Program-made: the position numbers and the translations under genes
Shown here: positions 37,195 to 47,783 of the stretch, piece after piece
Layout of the letters: every line of letters starts with the position of its first letter
Position numbering within the stretch: the stretch's first letter is position 1
Notes under the pieces: model-generated
Database searches by the model: none
Told to the model about the DNA's origin: nothing
Seen by the model: only the letters and a program-made list of their open reading frames with translations
Source: Rhynchonema sp. JSB1_4
Taxonomy: Eukaryota; Nematoda; Chromadorea; Monhysterida; Xyalidae
Length of the DNA stretch: 64,000 nucleotides
NCBI GenBank assembly: GCA_030248065.1
Contig: JASAMV010000080.1
Span: 1-64,000 of the forward strand
Direction: 5' to 3'

Positions 37195-38208
37195 CGGCTT
37201 CAGATTGTTGGTACTATTCATTCAACAAAAACGTTTTCGAAATGGCGCTCTCAGCTGATCGACCGTTTATCGTGGCGTTAAATCTTGTTCAATTATTGTC
37301 GGGCTGGTCGTGGGTGTTTATTTTTAAGCTTCGGTCCAATTATTGTGGGGGCGTACACGCGTTCAGTCCGGGACAAAGTCACAAAACACTCACGCTGTGA
37401 ACTCAGCTATGTATACCACAAATTTGATGTATATGGCAAGACACCAAAAATCATGAACTGAAAAATAATGCTGCAAAACACGCACTGACGTTTCTGAGAT
37501 AGCCGCTCGGGGCTTAGCAATAATATGAGCAGCCGTTCTAGGTAGTTCGTTTTTGCTACCAGCGCGAAACATCTCAAAGGTTCAGCAGCCTTGACAAATT
37601 CCTAAAGCGCTTGCGCATGCACAAGCAAGGTGGTCCTGTCTGGCCTACCTGGTCGTTAAAAACCGTTGCACACGTCGTAAGGTGCTCATACGTCTTTGAT
37701 AAACGGCCGCAATAACAGCTTTTCCTTAGCTATACTGTATGTACCTCCAATGCCATGACGTGGTTAGCTCAGCATTAACTAAGTAAGCGCGTAAAAACCA
37801 GTAGTGCTCCAACTCCAAGATCCGTTTTGGTTCCTAAAAGAGGTCATTTCGAGTCCTTAGATTGATGACTACCTGAAATCTAGCAGAATGTCGTCTATAT
37901 GAGTATGAAAGTCATTAAAAGTGCACTTGATCATATTTTCGGGCTCGATTTAAGGCACCGAGCGTCAGCCACTTGGTTATTGAGAGCGTTTTTGTCTGTT
38001 GATGACATCCAAAAGGTGAAGGGAGTGCTGGAGTTACGAGATTACAAGAGTTGCAAATTGAGGTGCGAGGTACAGTATAGTGTAAATTATTTGGAAAAAA
38101 GAAAGCTGCATAAATGGAGTTGTTGGTGCCTTTTCAGGAAGGCCTCTGCGCACTCACAGCTCTGTTGAGCTCGAAAATTCAAGTCTGTTATAAGGTGTAT
38201 TTTCGCAT
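37195..38208. other. Intergenic region upstream of the KCTD gene
   Basis: Presumed promoter side of the minus-strand KCTD gene. No further gene or repeat recognised before the hAT element. Confidence 0.5.
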
Positions 38209-38506
38209 GTTAAGAACAGTGTTCGAACGGGATTCATTTTTAATCCCGGGATCGGGATCGGGATTGGGATCAAGAAAGTGTCGGGATCGGGATCGGGATC
38301 GGGATCCCGGTTTTGAAAACCCGGGATCCCGGGATCGGGATCGGGATTGACCAGATAGTCCAAAGGCAATAGTTTGTATCACTTTGTGCATAAGATGCAC
38401 ATTAATGTCACAGACAACCATGAAACATGTTTATCACACATGGATAAACACCCGGAATAGTGATTAAAGCCGATTGAAAATCGAGAATAGCTGAAGACGG
38501 ATAAGT

Positions 38507-38855
38507 TCAAAGATCATAATTGTAGTCGATCAATGGCAAAGTCTTTGACAAAAAGACAGGCATTTCACCATTTTCTGGTTTCAAGCAGTATCTTTTGCCA
38601 TCAAACAAATCAGCTGCACTGGAAAAGGGCTGTTCATAAGGCACGCTCGTAAGCGGAGCGCTTAGATATTTGGAAGCTAGACGTGCTGGTCGCGGAAACT
38701 TTGTCTCATTTGTTGCCCACCATGACAACATTTCCTCGAAACTGAGTCCCTTCGTTCGATGCAACTTTGTATAACCGTTCAGTTCTAGCTCGACTTGTTC
38801 GCGAGTGGTGGTGCTTGCGGTTTCATCACGCTTGGAATCAGCCGTCGAGCACCTC
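38507..38855 (-). pseudogene. hAT transposase C-terminal dimerisation domain remnant
   Basis: Open frame with the hATC signature: MLSWWATNETKFPRPARLA, SKYLSAPLTSVPYEQPFSSA, GKRYCLKPENGEMPVFL. The usual TSVPSER is TSVPYEQ here. The catalytic half and zinc finger are absent. The ORF continues 62 nt into the nested MITE (to 38917), so its N-terminus is an artefact of the insertion. Confidence 0.85.
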
Positions 38856-38858
38856 TTA

Positions 38859-39208
38859 GGGGCGCGGCCACGCAAACACGATTGTGGGCCGCGGGTCAGC
38901 AATAATTTTATGTCCAATGACCGCCCCGCGTTTGCATGGTCGCACTTGCGGGTCGCGGTTTGCGGGTCACTTGAAACATTTATTTAGCTACCACACACAA
39001 AAATAAACCGATCAGCGCTGTGCTACGGCAGTCTGCGACGTTGGTTGGACGCTGATTGGTTAATTTTTGTGTGTTGCAGCCAAACAAATGTTCAAGTGAC
39101 CCGCAAACCGCGACCCGCAAGTGCGGCATGCAAACACGGAGCGGTTTTTGGACATATAGAGCATTTTTCTGACCCGCGACCCGCGCCCGCGTTTGCATGG
39201 CCGCGCCC
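38859..39208. mobile_element. PIF/Harbinger-like MITE nested in the hAT element
   Basis: A 350-bp element with inverted ends GGGGCGCGGCCACGCAAAC and GTTTGCATGGCCGCGCCC and a 3-bp TTA duplication (38856-38858, 39209-39211). The subterminal halves are long inverted blocks rich in GACCCGC words. It inserted after the transposase had begun to decay, or caused the decay. Confidence 0.85.
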
Positions 39209-39573
39209 TTACAACAGCTTGGCGAATTATAATTGCATAATTTTTTTGCTTTTTGGTCTCAAAACTTAATCCCGATCCCGGTACCTTTTTGGGCGGGATC
39301 GGGATCGGGATCGGGATTGTCTTTTTCAAAATGCCGGGATCGGGATCGGGATCGGGATTGTCTTTTTCAAAATGCCGGGATCGGGATCGGGATCCCGTTC
39401 GAACACTGGTAAGAACAACAATGAGCTAAAATTACCGACACTTTATGGAATATACATATCTTAAAAAATGCACCTAATTCTAAATCAGAATGTGGCAAGT
39501 GAGTGAAAGTAAGAAAGTGAAAAACAATAAAACCACAAAATGATCAATCTACCTATAACAATCAATTCAGATC

Positions 39574-40561
39574 TCAGCGATTTCTTTCCAACCAAGCCAA
39601 CAGTCTGTTTCGGAACGGTGCGCGGCTCAGGTCTCCTTCTGCTAGTCGGTCTCGAAGCACGTTTTCGTGTTTTCGCTGCATCCATGAAAGCTTGATTCGT
39701 TGTGTCTGAAGTGCTCACACGGATGCTTGAGTTTCCTGTTTGGATCCAATTTAACATCGATAGGGCATGGTGACTAGCTTTTACTGTTGCGCGTCGACAA
39801 CTATACAGTATAGGTAGCAGCGAAAAAAATAAACTGCGAACCAAGAGGGCTCGAACTCCCGACCTTCGAACAACATGACCTGTTCTCTACCAGCCTTTTC
39901 CATCCTTTCTGTAATAAACAGTGCTTGCGTGTGCACTAGTGTGATCTCACACCCACTCAGATTATAATCAAACATATAGTACAACCTGTAAATCAGCCAA
40001 CTGTCGCATTCCGTCCTGATTCCCAATTCGCCTCTGCAACATCAGATCGTTGACCTTGGCTATATCGGTATCGATCTTGGCGATTTGCGACTGCAGCTGA
40101 CGAATACGCAACTCCTCTTTCGTGTCCGCTTGGATCGGTGCCTGAAAAAATTTGTTTTTCAAACTGTTGATTAACAGTGTAGTGCACTGAGCTTGACCAG
40201 TGTAAGAGTTGTTTTTTGTGCATGTACCATGTGGATAAACAACTTTTACGCTGGTCCAATTTGCTGAACCTAACCCTTTCTTCCCGAATCGAAGCCTCAT
40301 CGGTTTCAGGGTAGCCGAGAGCGGAATCGGCCCTAGCAAAGTTTTATTTAAGTTAATTAAGTTTTAAGTTTATAAGTTTATTAAGTTTATTTAGAATTTA
40401 TATCATTAACTAAAGGGTCACGACAAAAATATTTCTCGTTGTTTGTTTATAAAATACCTTTTCTCAATGTTCGCTTCGTGATCGTTCCGTGCGACGCAGC
40501 ACAACGCACCGACCAACAACAGCACTGTGATCACGTACATTGATGTTTCAAGACGAGACAT
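39574..40561 (-). CDS. Secreted coiled-coil protein, 149 aa, four exons
   Basis: Function unknown. Minus-strand exons 40561-40458, 40332-40275, 40141-39986 and 39705-39574 join with phases 2, 0, 0. The protein opens with a signal peptide (MSRLETSMYVITVLLLVGAL then CCVA). It continues through a short acidic segment (ADSALGYPETDEASIREER), an amphipathic helix or coiled coil (LRIRQLQSQIAKIDTDIAKV) and a basic C-terminal helix (MQRKHENVLRDRLAEGDL, LLAWLERNR). There is one KR pair after the signal region, which might be processed. The signal peptide, consistent phases and heptad-like pattern support a real gene. A domain-family match is not recognised. Confidence 0.72.
40180..40262. repeat. Partial copy of a foldback-element core
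   Basis: GACCAGTGTAAGAGTTGTT and AACAACTTTTACGCTGGTC form a hairpin related to the centre of the MITE at 44004-44244 (GACCAGCGTAAAAGTTGTT). It lies in an intron of the secreted coiled-coil gene. Confidence 0.55.
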
Positions 40562-40735
40562 GCTGATCGAATCACTTTTATCGGCCGATTTCAAAAAGTT
40601 TTTGCGTTTGTTTGGGAAAGTCAGAGTCGCTGATCGAACAAAAATATTATCGAAACCCAAATACACAGCAGGTACGTACATACTGTACCCGTATACCTCC
40701 CAACAGTCCCAATATGAAAAATGAAAGCGGCTCAC

Positions 40736-40913
40736 GGAACATAAAGGGCAAAATGAAACTTTGTGATCGACCGTTGGCTGGTCGTGGTCTTTTTGCATTT
40801 GGGATCTTCCGAGGTGTACATAGCGTCGCCACCAATTTCGCCCAGCGTGAAATGCTCCCAGACCCACAATAGACAAAGTTTATCGCAATCAGTGACATCA
40901 GCATAAATCCCAT
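40736..40913 (-). CDS. Possible first exon of a small secreted protein
   Basis: An ATG at 40913 opens a signal-peptide-like start (MGFMLMSLIAINFVYC) and runs to a donor-like CC|gtgagc at 40736. An overlapping frame is also open (TLGEIGGDAMYTSEDPKC), so frame and gene status are uncertain. It lies between two other minus-strand secreted-protein genes. No second exon found. Confidence 0.3.
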
Positions 40914-41159
40914 GTCCTCGATGCAGCAAGTCACGTGACCAAGGTACAGACCGATCACCAAGTTTGATTTATCGCCCCAAAATTTCGGAATGATACAAAA
41001 ATGCGAGACAGCTTGATTGATTTTGTTCAAAAAATATTATGACCAGGTTGTTTGAACACGTCATAATTTGCTGTTACTAGACTGTTGGAAGTTCATTTTT
41101 TATACATCAGACATTGCACGGCAGTCGATTACATTGCTAACACTTTCCAGAAGTAAGCC

Positions 41160-41360
41160 ATGCGTTGGCGAATAACATCGATCAATGCGGATCGTAACGC
41201 CTTGCAGCTGACACAGAAAAATCGATATTGTTACCTATACCTTGTTAGAAAATACGCCGAAAATCCAGAATATGTCAAGGTTGAGAGTAAAGAACATCAA
41301 ATGTATACGCTCACAAGAAAGCAGAAATCAAGATATACGCGATCATATGTGGAAGACTGA
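41160..41360 (+). CDS. Small basic ORF, 66 aa, uncertain
   Basis: Opens MRWRITSINADRNALQL, is Lys/Arg/Tyr-rich and ends SYVED. Plausible composition but no family. On the opposite strand to its neighbours. A possible donor inside (AAG|gttgag) means it could be part of a spliced gene. Confidence 0.3.
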   Translation: MRWRITSINADRNALQLTQKNRYCYLYLVRKYAENPEYVKVESKEHQMYTLTRKQKSRYTRSYVED

Positions 41361-41482
41361 GCGAAAAAGTTCTTTTCTTTAACTATACATAACAGCTACA
41401 AAATTATGATTACAATACAACACGCCTGTTTTTTTGATCGGAATAGGATTTCGGGATTTCATCGGGATTGACGTTCTCAGTA

Positions 41483-41911
41483 TCAACAATATTTCGGAAG
41501 CCCGACCGGACCCGGCCGCGATGGACTTTTCGAGCACCGGTCGCAGTCTTTTACGCGATGGTGTCTGGAGCAGATTTCGTTCGTCGTTTTACCCTCCTCG
41601 ATGCCTCGTTTGACGTCACGGCAATCTGGCACCATGGTATGACGATGGTGCGTACTGTTACTGATGGTGCACCCAAGTTGCTTCATAGCATCGACGCGCG
41701 GAAGGCACACCTGACACCAGTAAGCTTCGCGTGGTATTGAACTGACTGAAACTTAAGAGACCTCTGATTGAATCGCCACAATTTTCACCTCCTGTTCTTG
41801 AATGTTATTGAAGTCAATGAGAGGGTAGACACGAGGTTTTTCCAGCATTGACCAACCGTGCGTGTGGCACAACAACAGCAGCGACATTATTAGGCCAAAT
41901 TTGGTAAACAT
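41483..41911 (-). CDS. Secreted Cys-rich protein, 116 aa, two exons
   Basis: Function unknown. Exon 1 (41911-41789) encodes a signal peptide (MFTKFGLIMSLLLLCHTHGW) and a linker ending IQEQE. Exon 2 (41710-41483) follows a GTGTCAG acceptor in phase 0. The mature part has seven Cys (VCLP, LGCT, PDCR, EICS, KDCDRC, final KYC) with His/Arg-rich spacing, which suggests a disulfide-bonded extracellular protein. A related signal-peptide exon (MFARVGLMVLLLL) lies 2.4 kb upstream at 44314, so this is a small tandem family on the minus strand. The Cys pattern matches no family I can name with confidence. Confidence 0.65.
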
Positions 41912-42209
41912 GGTTGTTCGATTAGGATCGTTGGTTGTTTTGAAAGGTGAAAGTTGCTGATAAGTTTTTGATGGAAGTGAAACTGTGTTGTGAACTTATT
42001 CTCGTTTTAAGCGCATGACAACGTCAGAAATATTTCGTAATCGTTGTATTGTATTTTTTATGAATACACAGCTTCCAGACAGATTTTGGAAAATACACAC
42101 TGAATGACCAAGTGAGGCACCTTTTCGACGCGTTATGAAATCATTGTTAAATTCTTGAACATTGGGCAATAGTTTGATCCACAGTAACACCATCCATTTC
42201 ATTAGCGTT

Positions 42210-42457
42210 AAGGCCGCTGTCACAATCATCCGCTGTTCCGGAATCTGTAATCTGGTTTCCGGTTTTCAAATCTCAAGAAAATAAAATCCGGTTTCCGATT
42301 TCCGGTTTTTGTTTTCAGATTTCCGATTTTCGGTTTCCAGCTGCCGGAAAGTGCTTTCACAATCATCCGGTTTCCGTTTTCCGGTTCTTGTGTCTCTATT
42401 CATTGCCTGTGTGGTGCAGCCGGAAACCGGAAAACGGATGATTGTGAAAGCAGCCTT
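42210..42457. mobile_element. MITE with AAGGCCGCTGTCACAATC ends
   Basis: About 248 bp with inverted ends (AAGGCCGCTGTCACAATC left; GATTGTGAAAGCAGCCTT right). Internal words CCGGTTTCCG and TTTCCGG repeat in both orientations, as in the Harbinger-like MITE at 2563. No clear target duplication. Confidence 0.65.
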
Positions 42458-42516
42458 CCCCAGCATTATGGATTGGTTTGAGCGAAAATTCATCGAACTC
42501 ATGGTCATAAACACAA

Positions 42517-42673
42517 CGTAAAAAACAGGAAGACGTATGTCTGCGGCCCCCTCCCTCGGGGGCACGGTTCAATTTTCACGGGTAGCTTTGGGTATGCTAA
42601 CGGGTTTCCGGATAGCCTTGAGTGCGCGGGCGCGAAGCTTTAGCCGGGCCGTAGGCACGGGCCCCGTCTAGTC
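42517..42673 (-). repeat. Dispersed repeat, copy 2 (CTAGACGGGACCCGTG type)
   Basis: Reverse-complement copy of the repeat at 5369-5549. It shares the CTAGACGGG end, the CCCGTTAGC and AAGCTACCC blocks, GAACCGTGCCCCCGAGGG and the CATACGTCTTCCTGTTTT end. It lacks the poly-C run. Confidence 0.7.
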
Positions 42674-43219
42674 AATAACAAAAGAACGTTTTTGCGCAGA
42701 AAAGTAAAAAGCAATCCGAAAATTCTGGGAGGATCAAGATATTTGTAGCACTTGGACGGCGCTAGAGCATGGGATGCTCGCCGGTGACCCCAAAACTGGA
42801 CAATCTTTGCTCACCGCTATTAACAGTGAAGTTGGTCTGATATTGAAGAGCAGACTTTATGGCAAATAATTTTGGTCTTATTATAGTCGACACTCGTTAT
42901 TAGGCACCGGATTTAGCAAACTACCATGGATTCAAAGGGATCGGATTCAAGAGACGCAACTCATGCAAATACTGCATGATCATCAACTACATAGTTCATT
43001 TCATGTAATTATGCGCATTAAAGCAGTGAAGACGGACGTGCATTACATTGTCACACAGATATTTGGGTGTAATCTTCTACTCGATCACTTTGCACACACA
43101 CTAATTTGCAGCACTGCGCTGATCAGAAATGCAACCGGATAAAAAGAATGAAAAACTAACTAAATAATAAGTATTATCTCACCGATTGTCGTCTGGTTGA
43201 ATTCCCGAATGTCACCCTC

Positions 43220-43695
43220 GTGCTCCAACCCGGTAGCATGCGGTGGCATGCCCCTGGGAGCTTGCCAGGCTACATGCGGTGGCATGTTCCTGGGTGCTGT
43301 GCTCCAACCCGGTAGCATGCGGTGGCATGCCCCTGGGAGCTTGCCAGGCTACATGCGGTGGCATGTTCCTGGGTGCTGTGCTCCAACCCGGTAGCATGCG
43401 GTGGCATGCCCCTGGGAGCTTGCCAGGCTACATGCGGTGGCATGTTCCTGGGTGCTGTGCTCCAACCCGGTAGCATGCGGTGGCATGCCCCTGGGAGCTT
43501 GCCAGGCTACATGCGGTGGCATGTTCCTGGGTGCTGTGCTCCAACCCGGTAGCATGCGGTGGCATGCCCCTGGGAGCTTGCCAGGCTACATGCGGTGGCA
43601 TGTTCCTGGGTGCTGTGCTCCAACCCGGTGTAGCATGCGGTGGCATGCCCCTGGGAGCTTGCCAGGCTACATGCGGTGGCGTGTTCCTGGGTGCC
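43220..43695 (+). repeat. 79-bp minisatellite, about six units
   Basis: Five 79-bp units start at 43220, 43299, 43378, 43457 and 43536, and a sixth with a 2-bp insertion starts at 43615. The first five look identical. Each unit contains two diverged halves sharing ATGCGGTGGCATG. As 79 is not a multiple of 3, all frames rotate, and the long ORFs across it are artefacts. Confidence 0.97.
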
Positions 43696-43869
43696 CTTTA
43701 CACCATTTCAGATCCTGGCCGGTGACCGGCTGCCCGTTCTTGTCCTGCTCGCAGTTTTCCCACATTTTGAACACTTGGATCAAGCGTGCGCATGTTTTGG
43801 GATGGCACCACCAAATGTCGTGTTTGTCTGGCGGTGGTAATGGGGGGTGCGGGTACCTTGTGGAATTTG
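43696..43869 (-). pseudogene. Cys-rich exon abutting the minisatellite
   Basis: After an acceptor GCTTTCAG, one minus-strand frame reads PPDKHDIWWCHPKTCARL, FKMWENCEQDKNGQPVTG and QDLKWCKGHPG. It then meets a stop in the first 79-bp unit. Beyond the array (43219-43184) the sequence GDIREFNQTTI ends at a donor-like CG|gtgaga. This looks like a secreted Cys-rich exon into which the minisatellite expanded. It may belong with the signal peptide at 44314. Confidence 0.4.
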
Positions 43870-44003
43870 CTGAAAGCGTGTGCAAATTTGCGTACATAGG
43901 CGACATTCAGGATGGCAAAAAAACTAATAAGATGTTCAATTTTAATTCATAGTTGTGTCATAAAAGCAAAAATATGCGACAACTTGAACTTTCTAGCATT
44001 AAA

Positions 44004-44244
44004 GGTGGAGTTATACTTGTCCATTTTGGGCTTGTAGACAATGAGGACAAATTTTTGCTTGAATCACATTTTGTGATAGAGTTGGAGCACTAATTTCGAC
44101 CAGCGTAAAAGTTGTTCGTTTGGTGCAGGGGAACAAGTTTTACGCTGGTCGAAATTAGTGATCCAACGCTATCACAAAATATGATTCAAACAAAAATTTG
44201 TCCTCATTGTCTACAAGCCCAAAACGGACAAGTATAACTCCAGC
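44004..44244. mobile_element. 241-bp foldback MITE
   Basis: Almost perfect palindrome: TGGAGTTATACTTGTCC at one end, its complement at the other, with matching AGACAATGAGGACAAATTTT and TTTACGCTGGTCGAAATTAG blocks. Flanked by TAAA on both sides (44000-44003, 44245-44248), consistent with a TAA-type duplication. It sits inside the 44314 gene. Confidence 0.88.
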
Positions 44245-44314
44245 TAAACCAGTGTGCACAAGCCAGTGGGCACCACAACAGCAGCAACACCATCAGGCCA
44301 ACTCTGGCGAACAT
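44245..44314 (-). pseudogene. Signal-peptide exon of a secreted protein, truncated by a MITE
   Basis: ATG at 44314 encodes MFARVGLMVLLLLWCPLACA, closely resembling the start of the intact Cys-rich gene (MFTKFGLIMSLLLLC). After 23 codons the frame enters the foldback element at 44244 and stops within it. Confidence 0.5.
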
Positions 44315-44498
44315 GCTTGTTGGATTGGAGTCGTTGACGGTTGGGAAAGGGCAAAGTCGCTGCTAAGATTCGATGCAAATGAAATTGTGTTGGCAGATTT
44401 ATTCATCAAAAGCGTTTCGCAACGCTCGAAAGCCAGTCCCTTTTTTATGGGCCCCTTGGTTATGCACAATGTATCAGAGGTAGAGAACTATAATGCGG

Positions 44499-44787
44499 TT
44501 ATATGTATATTATATTTAATCTGGAGGATGGTATACTTCGTGAAAATGCAGCCTTTCTTTGTTTGCTTTTAAAAATACGTATAGTGTTGTCAAAAATTTC
44601 TGAATTGCGTGCTTTTTACATATCTAGAGCTTTGATCAACAATCATTATGGCGTTCCCTTTGGTGCCACATGTTACCCACCAGCTAATTTTTCTCTTCAG
44701 TAGTATGCAGTATTTACCGTACTGAAAGCTGGCATACAGTATGTATATTGATACACCTAGAGCAGCAACTGTTGAAGCAAAGCCCAT
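44499..44787 (-). CDS. Possible small single-TM protein, two exons
   Basis: Exon 1 (44787-44718, 70 nt, phase 1) encodes a hydrophobic N-terminus (MGFASTVAALGVSIYILY). Exon 2 (44599-44499) would add about 32 basic residues. Exon 1 matches the 47783 exon in length, phase and hydrophobicity, which suggests paralogy. Exon 2 is weakly supported. Confidence 0.35.
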
Positions 44788-44799
44788 AATTTCATCTCT

Positions 44800-46432
44800 G
44801 ATTTGACCTGCGGTCCTGAAATGTTCGTCACTGCAAGCAACTGGTTTTGATTTAATGACGTTTATGCATTTCTTCCAAAAAGATAATAAAAAAACTCGCA
44901 GAAGCGGTTAGAGAGGAAAACAGAAGACCCAATTAAAGACAATAAACAGCAATAATAGGCCCCTCTCGACATGTATACATATCAGCACCATGGCCACTGA
45001 ATAATAACAACAAACATTTACGCACATAATGACATCTGTGTAAAAAAGTCAGACTTATCGACCTTTCAACGCGCTCAACGTGTAGTTTTTGGGTTCAGAT
45101 TATCTGGGTCCGGCCTTTTAACATCAAGAATCGCGCTTGTACCCCAGAAACAGTAATGGATTAAACTCATTAGCGGATCGGATAAAAAAGCAGACGCGGT
45201 GTGGGGAGCTCTTTTGGCATTGTTAGTTCACAGGTCAGTATTCTGGAATTTATTGTAGCGTCATTGACAGTTGCGACCACAGTGACCTGAAATCGAGACC
45301 AAACCACGGGTTTTGTGGAGTGTGGAGTAGTTTTGTGTTCCTTTTATTCCACAAACCATTTGCCCACCAGGTAGTCGTCAGTGCAAATGCACCGCAACAT
45401 AATTACAACCTTGCGTGAACCAAACAGGCACCTCACAGCACAACAATTGCGAAACTACCAGTGTCCCTTTTCTTTGGGCGTGTCGGCACTCATCCCTTTG
45501 TGGCTCATTTACATCAAATACCAAACAACAGTCCAAGCCACACTCACCTATCCAAAGTTGCTTGCTTCATAAGAGTACCGTATTGATCGGTATATGTCAT
45601 CATTTGTCATAAGTCAAGTGGCCGCAGGGCAAATATGACTTTGAGTGCCAGATCCGGACCCTCTGATTTTGTTTCTGTTCCTGGATCCCGCTGGGACCCG
45701 ATTACTTCGGTACCGGAACTAGTTTACTTTCCAAAATATTGTCGGTAACTATGCGCCGGTATAAAGCAAATAAGCGACTGATTATGCTTCACTCACAACA
45801 ATCGATCGATCAAAAATCAATCCATCGCGAATGAGTTTGCGCGCATTTCAATTGACCCATGAAGGGCTTATTAGCTGGATCGATGAAAGAACCTTTCTTT
45901 GTTGTTAAGTGACTAACTCTTCGTTCCAATTAAAGTTCCAATAGCGCAAATGACAACTGGAACCCCCAAGCACAATGGTGCATGTCCCACAAGCCCTTAG
46001 ACCCCTTTGTGTGGCTGAGATTAGCAAACACACTTATTATCCACCAATATTTATCCCCATGCTCATTATGATTAGCATATTGATTTCTTTGATCTGTGAT
46101 GGGCCGTTCGATTGAGAATGAGCAATGCGCAGTCCACTCATTAAGTCAAGTGGGTAGATATTTAATTTGCGTTTAAGTGTTTCTGGATTCTATACAGTTT
46201 TTAGTTTTGGTACCTTGGTTCTTGCTCTGGACCTCAAGAACCGCCCCTTTATCTGCAAAAGAACCAGTCAAGGCAAACTTGGTGCAAAACAAAGCTCGTT
46301 TTTTCTCTGCGGCACCGGATGTTTGAAGCTCGTGGGGATCTATGACACGTTAGAAACACCTGGTTCCCCGTGATGCATAAGATCTTTATCAAATAAACTG
46401 CATTCTTGAGAAGCAGTATCCATGGACCGCAC
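44800..46432. other. Intergenic region
   Basis: No convincing gene. One hairpin-motif copy at 45363-45394. A plus-strand ORF near 45387 includes that motif and is not called. Confidence 0.4.
45363..45394 (+). repeat. Dispersed hairpin motif, copy 6
   Basis: CCACCAGGTAGTCGTCAGTG followed by CAAATGCACC. Intergenic. Confidence 0.6.
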
Positions 46433-47783
46433 TTACGCAACTGGTTCCGCATAAAAATTGGCCCTGAATTCAGCATCATAATCTAAGGCTGAATGCGGCG
46501 AAATTTCACGGAATACGCGATCCTTGTCTTTCAGATGCGAGCAGTTAATGAGCCGATACTTATAATGTCTAATCTGGTGACTGATCGGTGCATAATCGAT
46601 TCCCGATAAGTGATCTAATCGATTTTGTCTCATGCGTGTGCCGGGCCTCATATAAACATCTGGTCTGGCAGACATTGAGTCTCCAATTTTTTGCCCTAAG
46701 TGCATAGGTAGTTACCGTAACATTTGTCAGCCTACATTTATGATTCTTCAAAAAACTGAAGAGAGCAATCTTTCGGAGGGTTACTGTAAGCAGCTGAAAA
46801 CATGGCAGTGTGCTAAAATTTTATTGTCTTTCAAAATTGTTAATTTTTGTCGTGCGCGCGCGTCAATGTTGCTGAACACAAACCGTTTTGTTTCATAATT
46901 CAAAAATCGTTAAGTAACATCTGCTTGAATTGAATGTGTGCAAAAAAATCTGTCCTCCTATGATCATAAAATGAATATAAATATACATGAATAAAATATC
47001 ACTTGTCGTCACTTCAATCCGAAATTTTAATTTATCATTTCGAATGTCATGCAGATCGTCTTTTGAATGTGTGGATGACGATGACTCGATGACTTGTGCC
47101 TGTTCTGTATTTTCAGTGCAGGTCGTTTGATGTGTAATTCTGCACAGATCACTTTTAGTCCAGTAACAGGGCGTGATTTTAAAGGGAGCATGCCAATAAC
47201 TCTAACGGTTATACCATAGTGCTTTCGAAACTTATCGAATCCGTATGGTCTACCCATGAGCTTTCTGATGACAAGTCGTAATTTAAAAAACTCAGACTAA
47301 GTTCTCTTTTACGATACCACAATTTCAATTGTGTAATAATAAACGGGGTGCAAATTTTATTCCACAACAACAACTAACACAACATAAACGCATTATGGTA
47401 TTAGTGACAACAGTTGCAGTAACGTGAAATTATATGGAATTAGTATCAAATCAACTAAGAATTACTGTTTTCAGACTGAATTGCAAATTTACTACTAATA
47501 ACGCAAACGCAATTTAACTTTCACGTCCTTTCAATCAAAGGCCGCTTCGCATACCTTTCTCGGTCATAAAAACGTGTGATATTATGGAATTAGTTAGTAC
47601 TATGTTTTGATATTATGTGTGTAATCGGTTCAAAATGTCGACGTAAAATGAGACAAAAACTTCCATAAGATCGCAACACAAGGGAAACCAGTTTTTGGCA
47701 TTTTTTGTCTCACCTTTTTTAAAGGCGGCTGCCGTAACGTATACAGCAAGACCGATTAAATATGAGACACCATAAACGGTCAT
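46433..47783 (-). CDS. Possible single-TM protein, about 110 aa, two exons
   Basis: Exon 1 (47783-47714, phase 1) encodes one N-terminal TM helix (MTVYGVSYLIGLAVYVTAAA). Exon 2 (46695-46433) continues with a soluble basic/aromatic tail (ARPDVYMRPGTRMRQNRLDH, YRLINCSHLKDKDRVF, DYDAEFRANFYAEPVA). Acceptor CACTTAG and phases agree. Small membrane proteins of organelles often look like this, but I recognise no family. Another ORF lies inside the intron (47027-47257). Confidence 0.45.
47027..47257 (-). CDS. Candidate small basic protein or terminal exon
   Basis: Starts MGRPYGFDKFRKHYGITVRV, is His/Lys/Arg-rich and ends MTFEMIN. An acceptor TTGTCATCAG lies just upstream in phase 2, which does not match exon 47783 (phase 1). 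Either a separate gene or chance. Confidence 0.3.
   Translation of the reverse strand: MGRPYGFDKFRKHYGITVRVIGMLPLKSRPVTGLKVICAELHIKRPALKIQNRHKSSSHRHPHIQKTICMTFEMIN

Larger units (their letters stand above)
38217..39408. mobile_element. Degenerate hAT transposon with CGGGAT repeats
   Basis: Ends CAGTGTTCGAACGGGAT and its complement, flanked by a near-perfect 8-bp duplication (TTAAGAAC at 38210-38217, GTAAGAAC at 39409-39416; the exact end is uncertain by one base). Both subterminal regions are arrays of CGGGAT. Inside are a minus-strand remnant of the transposase C-terminus and a nested MITE. hAT superfamily, non-autonomous. Confidence 0.85.

Noticed and set aside
38218..38360. CGGGAT arrays as telomeric or interstitial satellite repeats
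   Set aside because: They are confined within the hAT element ends and occur at both termini in inverse orientation.
39838..39905. tRNA-like sequence on the minus strand with a B-box (GTTCGAGCC) and an A-box-like TGGTAGAG
   Set aside because: Acceptor and D stems do not fold convincingly and spacing is short. At most a decayed tRNA-derived SINE.
40262..40332. Apparent RFamide neuropeptide (PMRLRFGKK) on the minus strand
   Set aside because: It lies in the wrong frame of an exon whose splice phases fix another frame (ADSALGYPETDEASIREER). No repeated peptide copies or matching signal exon.
43197..43952. 183-aa and other long ORFs over the 79-bp repeats
   Set aside because: Open in rotating frames because of the repeat; no family signature.
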